Assembly (NCBI GenBank): GCA_016648135.1
Contig: JADDOH010000465.1
Location: forward strand, 62,001-126,000
Length of the DNA stretch: 64,000 nucleotides
Source of the DNA: Agrypnia vestita
Taxonomy: Eukaryota; Arthropoda; Insecta; Trichoptera; Phryganeidae
Direction: 5' to 3'
The notes under the pieces were generated by a model. That model saw only the letters and a list, made by a program, of their open reading frames with translations, did not search any database and had not been told where the DNA came from. Shown here piece by piece: positions 29,016 through 40,402 of this stretch. Each line of letters opens with the position of its first letter. The first letter of the stretch is position 1. A program made the translations under genes and the position numbers.

Positions 29016-31084
29016 AAAGCACAATGTTTCGATTTTCAAAACATAACGCATAAGGAAATTAATCCTTCCTCAAATTAATCAGTCCACGCTTTCGGTAATA
29101 AATATATTTTTGAGTTAAATTTCTTGTAATAAACAAACTAAGATTGATTAAATTTATCATTACATACATACCAAATATTTTGTGAGACTAACTGAAACCG
29201 CACCGTATATATCGTAAATCTCTCATATTTTATATAAAGCGTTAACCGATATCAGTTACTAACTCCAAGTTAAAGTTCATGTGGCAGTTAAGCCAAGTAA
29301 TCCGCGCAAAATGATTCTAGTTATGAACTGTAACTTCTCATACGGACATGCCTGGAGCCTGGCACTTGACAATATAAGGCAACTGAAGATCCGAGTTATT
29401 GCTTCCAAACTCCAAATTGTACAACATTTGTCAGAATCTGAAAGTGCCGTTTACAAAAAAATACCCTTAAACACAATTGTATATAATAATAGTATTATAG
29501 TGAAAAAAATATTTGAAAGTTTATCCACAATAAAACATTTACATTTAAAAAAATTTGAAGAAAAGTGTTTTACGAAAAAATATTGATGTAATACTGTAAA
29601 GTAAGTGGTTAAAAAAGTCAAATAGATTTAATTTTTGACCGCTATCTATTGGGCGATATTTTTATACATTTTTGATATACGATGATACGTTTTAGAAATA
29701 CGTTCAGTATTTAGGTATAATAAAATATTGGAACGTATATAAATGGTCAGTATAAAAACGAAACTATTTATCAATTTCAAATATATATAAGAAATAGTAT
29801 TTACAAAAGCAGCAAAAACAGAAGGCATCTGCTTATATTGGAGGATGATCCTGTTAAAACCTTCAACAACCGAAGAGCGTGCATGAGAAGAAGGTGCAGG
29901 ATGCAAAAGTGGTGTGACAGGACAGGGGAAGAGTGTGGTATTAAATTATTTTTGCCTACCCCTCCGGAGAAACGGCGTGTTTGTTAGTTAGTTGATTATA
30001 ACGGAACCTTTCCAACCAACAACTTAAAATAAATGTAATTTTAATATTTAATTTTCTTTTAAAGGGTTTAAATTTTACTGATCGAAGATTTAGATTGATA
30101 CTGATGTGTTATTATTTATACAGGCCAAAAAACTATTGTTATAATTAATTAGGTTAAAAAAAGTATGAATTGAAATCATCTTTTCCCCAGAATAACGGCC
30201 TATTTTGAATTATATATAAATTCTTTGAAGCAACATTTTATTAATAGGTTAGGTTCAAAGGCATAACCTAAGCTAAGCATGCTAGAAGCGGAAATTTGTT
30301 AAAATGCCTTAAAATCTTCATAAAAAGGGCCACTTTCTACATCGTTCCAGGTTCCAGGTGTGCTTAAAATCTTTAGATTCGTCGTGAATAATAAATTCAT
30401 TGTTGCAGTGGAATAATTCTTCCCGCCGGTTAAACGGGAGTTTCCGGATTAAAGTTCCAGCCACCTTTATCTTAAGCCCTGCTTTCATTTGTTACCAGCC
30501 TCGAATAACAATTTAGTAATAAGTGGAAAAACCTTAATGACTCGTAATGATATTCTAATTGCGGGCACAATTAGAATGCTCTAGATAAGCATACTAGCTC
30601 ATTTTTATTATTAACGAACAATGGGCACATTTTGCGAAATTACAATAAAATCTTGCATCAGGGATGCAGACTGCACGCGGCGTAATGGCTCAAAATAATG
30701 TGGGTATTTTTGCGAATGCGAAAGCTCTATGCAAAATGATGTTAATGAATTTATTGTTGCGTTGAATGGAATACAAATAAAAATCAGTGGCAGAAATGGA
30801 TGATAACATTTATACGTATTTTTTAATGCATGTTTACGGTATAAAATAAATATGATACCTATTCCGCAACTGAAAGAATCCAAAATAAAGTTGCGGGTAT
30901 TATCAATATCCTAAAAACCAATGAACTGTTGAGAGTGAATTCGGTGAAACTTCAAACCTAACGAATATTATGGAATTGAGTACATTTACATTAAACATTA
31001 TTTTGTGAATTTGCGAAAGATACATAGGTACTCATCTGTCTTGATACAATCAATAAATTCATATAAAAAACAAACCAAGTCATG
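29016..31084. other. Long AT-rich stretch, no supported gene
   Basis: The longest frame, 29281-29586 (+, 101 codons from a GTG), has a slightly GC-richer first third but no motif, splice site or promoter. A 90-codon antisense frame at 30611-30883 has none either. I do not call them. Confidence 0.45.
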
Positions 31085-31180
31085 CTAGAGTAATGGTTGT
31101 CCTGACGTAGAGACGGGTTACGTCTCGAAACCAGTAGAAAAAAAAGTAATTTTTAGTGGTTACATACTAACATAAATAAC
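31085..31180 (+). ncRNA. Hammerhead-like core (candidate, degenerate)
   Basis: CTGACGT (31102-31108), a perfect 6-bp stem GAGACG/CGTCTC with a 5-nt loop (31110-31126), then GAAAC (31127-31131). ACCA (31130-31133) can pair with TGGT (31157-31160), followed by T31161 at the expected cleavage position. The seventh core base is T instead of A, and I cannot build a convincing stem I, so activity is doubtful. Related cores occur in the foldback element at 58663-59099. Confidence 0.35.
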
Positions 31181-32174
31181 ATTTTGTTAAAATAATGTAT
31201 TTTGTCATATAACATTCTAAAAGTATCTTTATTTTTTTTCAGTTAGTTCACCGTGGAGTTTAAGCTCTGTTAACATATTGTAAACCTACTATTATATTAA
31301 CAGTCCGTTTAGGAAAACAGATTAGTCGAAATTGTAATGAATTCAATGGGAACGCTCCAACACGTTTCCGACCATTTCCATCACTGGTAACAATGGAAAA
31401 CGTCCCACAATACAATTCTCCATTTTACAGCATGTTATTTCGAAACGGGAATCATTTGTGACAAGCGCCGGGTGATTTATTCCGCATACATTGTTTACAC
31501 GCTATACAAAGCGTTTAAACGTAACGCCATGCAAATTCGAGAAAAACATTCAAGAATATTATTTTTTTCATTTTGCGGATAAACATTTATTCTACCGTTG
31601 AAGGTGAAGTTTACAAAAATGCACATTTGTAATAAATATCGTTTGTTTATTTTGCCATCTATAATTTATTAAAATAAAACACAAATCAATTTCTTTTCAC
31701 CGCTTTATACAATCTACATGTTTCTAGAACAATGTTCTCTACTTCAGGGTTGTTTGTGTACTCAAATAGTATTCATTCAGAAGAAAAACTATTCTTTAAG
31801 TATTATAATTTATTTATCAAATTTTCTGGTGAAGGGTCTCTTCAGTTTTCTAAAACAGACAGTTACTTCCACTATCGCCATGCAAGGGCACAAAGAAGAA
31901 AAATATTCATAATTATATTGAAGATTAAAAAAACGTCTCTGAATAATTCATTCATAGCTAAGTTTGTATTTCAAATAGTAAATAATATAATATTAAAATA
32001 AATATATCGCAAAATTTTCTAAAGTCACGTGTTGATGGTCTTTTGTTAAAAAAAATTATCCCTGAAATTTGAAAATCACATATACTCTACCTCCGAAAAG
32101 ATTTTTTATCGCCAAAAAAAGAGACGCGTGTACGGAATCAATATTCTTAATATTTTTACAGTTAAACGCTTATG
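31181..32174. other. AT-rich stretch, no gene seen
   Basis: Two overlapping open frames near 31718-32001 (64 and 89 codons) are AT-driven and unsupported. Confidence 0.45.
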
Positions 32175-32290
32175 CTTTCTGAATAGGACGAACTCAGAGG
32201 TCTCCTAGAAAGTGGTTCAAACCATTATAAACCCCGATAAGGTGGGTGAGTGTCTTAACCACTATACCTACGGCTACTCATGGTAAGATA
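32175..32290 (-). mobile_element. tRNA-like SINE head
   Basis: On the minus strand an A-box-like tagtggttaagac is followed about 40 nt later by the B-box-like ggtttgaacc. The spacing is tRNA-like, but the block cannot fold as a complete cloverleaf, so it is a SINE head and not a tRNA gene. Confidence 0.5.
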
Positions 32291-33694
32291 GTAAAAGGTA
32301 CATGGGTTCTACAAAATAAAAATATAAAATAAATTCAATATGAATTGTAAAAATCTGCGGGTTGTTAATGAAAATATGTATGACATAAGTATTACTATCA
32401 AAATTTACGGATAACAAAATGTTTTAAGAATTTTGGAGAGACCATATTTCAGAAATTTTTCAACACCAAGCGCAAATATTTGTTTCATTCCATGTTTAAA
32501 AGGGTGATTTTGTAATAAATCGATCTGCTAAAGGTATTTCTGAAAATTAAGGGAGAAACTGCCAAAAGTCACTTAAAAAAAGTCAATTCGTCAAACGGTA
32601 CCCCAGAGCCGAGTCTTCCGTCAAAATTCCTCTAACGAGGTTAGGTTTAGCCTTACCCGAGCGGAACTCGGGGGCGGAACTTTAGGGGTGAATGGTACAA
32701 AAAGCAACCCCTATTATTATTGTTATGCCATCCTATTAGTTTGTTTACACCTCCATCAGATATGGTATGTGCCCTTATTAGCAATTAAGGGTCACCAAGC
32801 CGCAAACGGCATGTGAAACGCCCGTAATGGCGTAACAAATTCGCTTGTAAAGTGAGCGCTGTGTATATTATCTATTTTGGGAAAGGAAACACTAGGTTCG
32901 ATACTCGTATTTCGTATGTCAATTTTCTAACGAGAAAAGAAATAGCTTTAAAATTAATATGCACAGCTGTTGTTTGAGGAAGTATACTTACTCTAATGTA
33001 CACACATACACAAAGGAATTGTCAAATGTATTCATTATTTATTTTGAAGTAAAGAATTACAAGAACACATTAAATTAATCAATTCGAAATTTTCTATCGA
33101 AAAAATATTTAAATTCCATCGGAATACGTATCAAGAACGTTTTCCTGCCGAGGGAATTTCTATACCTTTGTCGCTGTGTTAGCCAATGTGATAACGCTAT
33201 GTTAACCATATATTCAATATTGAGACATATGTTGTCTTTTACAAATTATACATTTATACTTATTAACATTTACGTGTTTAAAAAAAGCATACATATACAA
33301 CAAACATAAATAGAAATACAAATTTTCATTTAAATATTTAAAAAAGTTCAGGGTTCATATTCCGGTGGTAATCAAATATTTATTCGATGGATAGATTTTT
33401 CCGTGTATTTTTTAATGGATTCCTATAATTTGTTTTAAATATTATAGAAGCGTAAGAAAAACTATGTTCTACATTCTCAACAAAATTAAAAAATATATGC
33501 TATTATATAACATTTATAAAAACGTATATTAAACATAGCAGTATGTAAATACCACTGTACCTAAACTATTCCGATTTACTGGATGATAAGTTTTTTATAT
33601 GAAAATTATAAGTAGCCGATAGTTATCCCCGATGTAAATACGTAAAACAGTTTGATTATAACGACGATAGTCAAATTATTCACAACTGTAATGA
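32291..33694. other. Non-coding stretch with a GC-richer block at 32575-32860
   Basis: The GC-richer block includes a small inverted repeat (cccgagcggaactcggg) and is probably an old transposon fragment. No gene seen elsewhere. Confidence 0.4.
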
Positions 33695-33697
33695 AGT

Positions 33698-33835
33698 ATG
33701 TATTTGCGTATCTTTATCAAAAATTATATTTTAATTTACTCTTGATTATAGGCTGTATGTATTTGCATTGCAAAGTAGGTATTTGCGTATCTTTATCAAA
33801 AATTCTATTTTAATTTACTCTTGATTATAGGCTGA
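33698..33835. repeat. 79-bp tandem duplication (two copies)
   Basis: tatttgcgtatctttatcaa starts at 33701 and again at 33780. Both copies run to cttgattataggctg with one substitution in the shared core. Confidence 0.9.
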
Positions 33836-34717
33836 TACATGTATCTTCATTCATATGAAAATAGTGATAATTGAACACAATTATAAATGTAGAAATTTTT
33901 TATTCAAAACCTTTGATAGGTTAGTTTGTGAATGAATAAGTAGGAAGTTAGATAACGTGATCTTATATTTTCAAACCGGCGTATCTCCGCCTCCGGTGTA
34001 ACTTATCCAAATATAGTTTTTATCTCCTAAAAACGTGCCAGAAGAGATTAGCATCAAGTACAAGACGAGGAAAAAACAAAGTACACTTGTACAAGCACAG
34101 AGGCGCACACTGCAGGTAATAAATTATCCCTGCCGTGTTAAAATGTCACGAATATAACTCGAGGAGAGGGGGAATAACAATTTAGGTGTTCAGAAATAAT
34201 GGGTATGAGCAAAGTGTGCTCTGGTCGGGAAACATGTCGAAAATGTGAAAAATTGACATTTAAAAAGCATTATGATTACTGGAAAAGCTCCTTTTACGCG
34301 CTTTCGGTCGCGCTTTGCCCGAAAGAAAAAGCCTTTTAAGTTTCCCCCTTCAGAAATAAAGCTTAACTACTTGTCAGGTAGGAGAACTCTTAATCTTTTA
34401 TGAGAACAATAATTTTTTATAAACTTTTCGTGACAAATGTTCTTTGCAAAATGAATTTTATATTTCATTTTGTTGTGTTATATGTATATATATATATATC
34501 TTAGTATGATTAGTCTACGTCTATTCAAGTGTATTTTTATATTTATTCAAACTAACTATCCTAAGTTTTGCTTTAGTATTTGTTGTTAAGAGAAAATATG
34601 ATACGCATTAATTTTACAGTTTTGTTAAATTTGTTAACTTATAACAGCAAATACTTTCTTTAATTCTTGCATACAGTTAATGTGTGCGTTTCAGATGGCT
34701 TTAGCCCTAATTTTAAT
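33836..34717. other. AT-rich stretch, no gene seen
   Basis: AT-rich, with a slightly GC-richer segment near 34120-34340 without a recognisable feature. Confidence 0.45.
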
Positions 34718-34790
34718 TCATATATAAAATATTATAAGGTATATATATATATATATGTATATATAAACCTTATAATATTTTATAATAAAA
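34718..34790. repeat. AT-rich palindrome
   Basis: ataaaatattataaggt...accttataatattttat form inverted arms around a (TA)n core, a stable AT-rich hairpin of about 62 nt. It may be a MITE scrap or a slippage product. Confidence 0.75.
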
Positions 34791-35528
34791 CATGTAAAAG
34801 ATTATTAAACGCATAAAACACGAATAGGTAAATAAACGTTTGAATACTCATCTTAGTAAAAGTGCTGGGACACAAAACTAAAGCTGAGACGTTTTGAAAA
34901 CATTTTTTTATCGACTTATACTATTGCACAAATGGGATCGTAGACTTTCGGGCCATTGCACAATGATATCAGACCTTATGAAGTCACCGCTGCCAGCTCG
35001 TAACAATACACGGAGTTGGTGCAGCGCCGCGGGCGATAGGACTCGCCAGGATCGGCTTTGTCTGTCCAAAGGATGTGGAAACAAAAGATGAGTTAGGTAA
35101 TCCGCACGCGAAATGCTATCCGGGCAATGGTGAAAGCACAAAGAACGAGATCACGGAGCCGGAAATATCTGTAAATTGGGGCGGCCAACATGTGGTGTAC
35201 ATACAGAGGGTTTGTTAAGTACGATCATAACTAGAATATTGAATTCTTTTATGCAAAGTGTAGTCATTATTTACCTAAAACTTTTCTTTTTAGACAATGT
35301 TTACCCAGTTAAATCATTTTGACACAAGAAAAGTTTCTGATTTTACAAAAAATTAACCTTTGCAGTTCATATGATCGATATAATACTCAGCAAAATATAA
35401 TATCGTCACAAGACCGTAGAAACACTATGAGGAGCGTGACAGAAGAATGTTTCAGAATTCTTGATTGACAGACAAAGAAAGAATTTAAATTGAAATGTTG
35501 TTCAAATATCGGTTGATATTATTTAAGA
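34791..35528. other. Non-coding stretch with a GC-richer block at 34950-35200
   Basis: The GC-richer block has overlapping frames on both strands (65 and 77 codons), neither with a recognisable motif. It may be an exon fragment or a regulatory patch; evidence is insufficient. Confidence 0.35.
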
Positions 35529-35757
35529 ACTAGCTGCAACCCGTCAAAAATTATGGAACATTGGTTCGCGTCATTGGCGACGTGCGTGAAACGGCCGGTT
35601 CAGGTTTGGTAGCCCGGGGTTCAAGCCTTATCTCCGGCCGTTTTTTAGCCGTCAATTTGAAAGAAATTACGGACGTTACACAAAGTTACGGGGACAGATA
35701 GACGGACGAACGGATAGATAACGAAATTATTATGTTTGATATAGGTATGCCAGGAAT
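35529..35757 (+). mobile_element. tRNA-headed SINE, family Y copy C
   Basis: Starts actagctgcaacccgtcaaa, has a tRNA-like block (ccggttcaggtttggtagcc, cggggttcaagcc), then gaaattacggacgttacac and the tail aacgaaattattatgtttga. Relative to copy D it lacks about 40-45 bp just before the tRNA-like part. Confidence 0.8.
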
Positions 35758-36805
35758 CAATATCTGTCCCAAGATGTTCATCCAGAAAAAAGATACAACA
35801 TTACACCCTGGTATCAAACTTTACCGTGTAATCTTCAAAATATTATAAATATTTTGTTAATTCAAAATTATTTTCCCTACTTAAAATTTTAATAGGAATT
35901 AGAAATATTCAGCACACATTGAAACATTAAATCACTTGAATTTGGTTAAATTTAAGAAATCAAAAATATGTAAACATTATTTTTGAATTTTTACGCGTTG
36001 AGTAATTATTTTTAATTTTAAATTAAAAGGTTTTCTTTTGAAAATGCTTTCCTCCTCTGGATTTACTTGCTGCGGGTATCGTTCTATTAGTCGGACGTGC
36101 GATTTGTAGACTTCTGAAACAGAGAGCTAAAACAAAATAATAAAAAAAAATTAAAAAAACGGCCAGGGAATCATCCATCTCCAGACAAATCTATCGACAG
36201 AGTTCGCAGTACATTTCTCAATGGCCAATGTGGTTACTAGAAATCTGTATTAAATCAGACGACGAGAAAGAAAAAAATACGCGACGTAAAAATGCGTTAA
36301 TGAGGTTAATTAATTTAAACACTCATTGAAATAATACGAGTAGACAAAGAAATAAAGAATGAGATACTATTGTAATATACGTAATCATACTAGACATTAT
36401 TTTATATACGAATCGATCCACGGAAGTCAACAACGTACTTGCTTTTTGGAATGTTTTTTGGAATCTTGATCTCATACAATATTATGATATTAGGAAAAAT
36501 TTAAAATTTGTCGTAGGTAATGGTATTTATCAAGGCATAGAAAGTAGATTTGTGTGAAGAAGCCGGCCTCTACCATCTGGCACCTTCAGTATTCTAAGAA
36601 ATGTCACGATATATGTAAGGATGGCAAGCAATTAAGGGGAATAAAGGCAATATAGAATAAGATAAATACTATCATAGATTAAACTGGATTTATTGGAGCG
36701 AAGTGTAATTGTGTCGATTAAATGGTTGAGGAAAGAATAGAATAGAAAAGTTTAAACTCCATTTCCACTCCCGCTTTTGTCGGGTGCATTTATAAGCATC
36801 CATAA
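35758..36805. other. AT-rich stretch, no gene seen
   Basis: No coding block, RNA gene or named repeat recognised. Confidence 0.5.
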
Positions 36806-37080
36806 GGTCGTCATAAGACAAGCCGACGGAAGGCATCACCATAGATCCTTAAGGATAAATAATGTTTTAAAATCTGCCCTTTCTAATTATCTAATAAAGT
36901 CGTCATAAGAAAACCGACGGAAGGCATCACCATAGATCCTGAAGGATAAATAATGCTTTAAAATCTGACCGTTCTAATTATCTAATAAGGTCGTCATAAG
37001 AAAACCGACGGAAGGCGTCACCATAGATCCTGAAGTATAAATAATGCTTTAAAATCTGCCGTTTCTAATTGATCAATAAA
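36806..37080. repeat. Three tandem copies of a 91-92-bp unit
   Basis: gtcgtcataaga starts at 36807, 36899 and 36990. Units share gccgacggaaggc or accgacggaaggc, atcaccatagatcct and aataatg.tttaaaatctg with few substitutions. Confidence 0.92.
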
Positions 37081-38482
37081 ATTAAGCAAAAAATGTTCAA
37101 AAAATATTTAAAACTCATAAATCTCAATTTCTTTGACCTATGTATATATAAATTAAATGACTCCAAGTAAGATTAAAGGATGAAAATATGATACCGTTTC
37201 GATATTGACTTGAATAGTGATCTTATACTGAGGTGATAAAAATTATAGTTACACTTTGTAAGTGTCAAAATGGATAATGGATGACAGAATTGATAATGGC
37301 TTTTAAAATATTTTAGAGCATGGCTGTCGGGTTACCTCGCGACAATATTTTGTTTGCGGATAGGCATTTCATATTGTCCCCAACCGCCGCTGTAAGGGGT
37401 GATGCTTAATAAATTTAATTTAATAAATATTACACTCTTGGTTGACAATATTGTAAGAATACAGCTCATTTTTGCTTACATAAATAATATAGAAACAATA
37501 TCGGTTGTGTTCACAAAATGAATACATTGAGGTAACTGTGCAGTTTTTTAAGAGAAAACTTTTTATATTAAAAAAACAAAATCTATGTGATAAAACTGTC
37601 AGTAAATTCTCAAATGTGAAATAATAACAAGAAGAAAAAAAAGGTAATAAAATGATAAAGTCCATTGAAGAAATGGTGATTTTTATAAAAAGCTGGTTCA
37701 AAATATAATTCTCAAATTAGGATTTTACGTCTATTCATAATTTTCTGATAGGGTTTTCTGTGGTAATATGCCGTGACTTTGCAATCTTCTGATATATATT
37801 AACATCAGAGCTGCTGTGTTCTCTTACGAGTATTTAAAAAAAATGCATTTTTAGTATACTACTTAATGTGGGAATTTTTTTTTTAATTATTGAAGATGAT
37901 AAACCATTGAAATTGTTTCTACTTACCTCACATGTATGTAAATATTAATATATATACTGTATCTTAAGTTCGTTCATTCATTCTTCAACAAACACAGTAT
38001 TCTATACTCTCCACTTTCTTTCTTACACGGAATCTCGAAAATATGAAAGAATTCGGATGCCAATTTACCGCTTTGAAAGAAATAGTCTATATAGTTTTTG
38101 TAATCTAATCTATTTATGTATTTATAAACATTAAATATTGCCAGATTTTTATCCAATTTCTGTTAAAGGTGAATAATTTTGATATTTTTTAATAGGTGAT
38201 GTAAATGATTATCGTGTTTTCGTACCAAGAGAACCAACCACAAGTAAATGGTCAAAGGGAAACATGATAAATGAGATAAACAAATAAATCGAATTTTTTG
38301 AATAAAATATTAGCCTCATTTTAGCGAGTCTACGCCTGTTTCAATCAATTGTAGTATTTCAAATATAATTATTTTTTCTTTGTTTTATTGTTGGCGACAA
38401 AAGTATAAGTGTTCTAGGGAACAGTTCAGAGTTTTTGTACTTAGAAGATTAGCTATAGTTTTGTCTGTAATACAATTCACCC
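37081..38482. other. AT-rich stretch, no gene seen
   Basis: AT-rich. Antisense frames of 93 and 60 codons (37420-37701, 37974-38156) are Phe/Tyr/Asn-rich and unsupported. The last bases (ttcaccc) flank the LTR-like element and may include its target site. Confidence 0.45.
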
Positions 38483-38857
38483 TGTGATGGTCGACATAGA
38501 GATAGATTTAATAAATTTATAAAATCTTAAAATAATAATATTCAAAAGAGTCAAGTATGGACATCAAAAATATATTTCTTTTGTTTGGAATCGTTTAAAA
38601 GTAAAAGCCTGATATATTTCTTCTTAAGATTCTATGTATTACAAGAGGCTAACAAAATATTGAATATTCAGCTATACAAGTAATATTTCTTAGATCTTTA
38701 TTATACCATAGATATAATTCTGTGTTAAATTAATATCGTTTGCCAATCCTAATAGACTCGACCTTGTGAGTAGGTGCGAACGAGCCTTTATTATTTATGA
38801 ATCAGAACAGTAAGTCTCGCGTGTAGCGGGTGCTTAACTATTATTTTAACGAAACGG

Positions 38858-39055
38858 ACCAATCACAGGCGCGCTTTGCCTTCGACGGGTTGAGCCGGAG
38901 GCGACCGTCCTGTTGACTGAATCCGGCCAATGGCGAGCGCCGGCGGTGAGGTCATCGCTCATAGGATGAGTCACTGCACTAGCGTGGATTTCGAAGATAT
39001 GGTGCAATCGAGAGTATAAAAGGAGCGAACACGATATACTCAGCCCCTTCAGTTC
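38858..39055 (+). promoter_or_regulatory. RNA polymerase II promoter in the 5' repeat
   Basis: CCAAT boxes (gaccaatcac near 38860, ggccaatgg near 38930), an AP-1 consensus TGAGTCA (38967-38973), a TATA box TATAAAAGG (39015-39023) and an insect-type initiator TTCAGTT with its A at 39051; a second candidate, ctcagc, has its A at 39042. The order and spacing fit a retrotransposon U3 promoter reading rightward. The copy at 47070-47270 preserves every element. Confidence 0.75.
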
Positions 39056-40124
39056 GAGACCAGACTTGCGAGCGGGAGCGCTGCCCAACAGACTACCGAC
39101 GGAGCCCCGAGTTCCAGATCATCAGTTGCGAGCAAAGGAGCTGCCAGCTTGAGAGAAAGCGGGTCTTGCAGCGGCGAAGTATAGAGATTCCACCATCCCG
39201 CAGCACCAGAAGGAGGATTCCGCCACAAAGAGTAACAGCTATAAGGATCATATTCATATTATCTATTACGGTTAATTATTTTCACTATCGAAATGTATTT
39301 ATTTTGGGAATATTTGAGTTCGGAATAATTATGTGTAATTAAATATCACGATTGCTTGTGTGATATTGGTTCAAATCGTACAAGAATTCCGTTCCAAACG
39401 GGTGTATTTTTTATGCAAAGCGAATTTCATACCGTTTATGCTAAAATTTGAATACACGGATTTCTATATGAATTACTTAGTAGCATTATAATAATTACTG
39501 TATTGCGTAGGTATTGCGCAATCATTACACTCGGTCTACAACTAACTCTTTATGAATCGAGTACCTCGGTATATTCAGCTTAATAAGTGGCTTCAGAATG
39601 ACGAGTAAAGGACAGAATGGGGAGATCTAACTAAAGATTGGGGATATCTGGTTTGTGTTAGCCTAGCTGGCTGAGGGGTGGATGATTGCCGGCACTTGGG
39701 CGTGGAACCCGCACAAGCCCCTGCAGGGCCCCTTAAAGGCGGGGTCCTCCTTGTTGCTCGGGGTCGTCAATAAACCGACCACCTAACCTCATCTGGCGCA
39801 AACTACTTAAACCAACAAAAAGGTTCCCTATGTCTTTGGAAGGATTTCCATGCTTGAATGCTGTAAAACCTTGATAGAAAACGTTAACTTCTATTTCGTC
39901 CTCTGTAAGAAAGACAGGGCCAGAATAAATATAAAAATCATTCACTCATATGGAATAGCTGGGATATTATAAATATGTTACTAACACTCTAACATTTGTC
40001 CAAAGTAAATGTTGCAAGATGCAGAATCGTGGGACGCCGCTCTGAAAAGGCATAATGAGATTGCACAATAATTTGTAACATCGCTGACTATGCCCGCAAA
40101 GGAGGCTAATGTCGTCATCAATTC

Positions 40125-40402
40125 GTACCAAAAGAGTACATGATTCTTCAAACACCGGCCTAAAAGAAAGGCGCCTCAAGACAACACACATCATCAGAAA
40201 CTCGTACCAAAAGAGTACGGCCTTCTCAATTATAAGCCTAAAAGAGAGGCGTCACAGGATCACATCTCGTAAAGAAGAGATAGAGTCTCGGGATGCAGTA
40301 AGTTCCGGAGGAACAAGGGGGGCCGTTTAGTCACTTAGGAAGTCGGCCACCGGGTTTAGGCGGGCGCGGAGCCTCTACCCCTCTCAGCAGAGATGCTGAG
40401 GG
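40125..40402 (+). ncRNA. Array of eight hairpins, five with A-rich related loops (5' repeat copy)
   Basis: Stems and loops in order: GTAC-caaaaga-GTAC (40125-40139); GCCT-aaaagaa-AGGC (40158-40172); CGTAC-caaaaga-GTACG (40203-40219); GCCT-aaaagag-AGGC (40236-40250); ATCTC-gtaaagaa-GAGAT (40264-40281); GTTCC-gga-GGAAC (40302-40314); GGCCG-18 nt-CGGCC (40321-40348); and an 8-bp hairpin around CTCAGC-agagat-GCTGAG (40381-40402). They would lie about 1.1 kb downstream of the LTR start site in the sense RNA. No known RNA family is recognised. Function (packaging, translation control or protein binding) is unknown. Confidence 0.6.

Noticed and set aside
29281..29586. 101-codon plus-strand ORF from GTG
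   Set aside because: No ATG at its start, AT-driven composition, no family match; not separable from chance.
36806..37080. CRISPR-like array
   Set aside because: Three adjacent 92-bp units without unique spacers in a eukaryotic context; an ordinary tandem repeat.
39733..39945. 70-codon minus-strand ORF, identical in both LTR-like repeats (also 48063-48275)
   Set aside because: The whole surrounding DNA is equally identical, so conservation carries no coding information. It is antisense to the promoter and has no recognisable domain.
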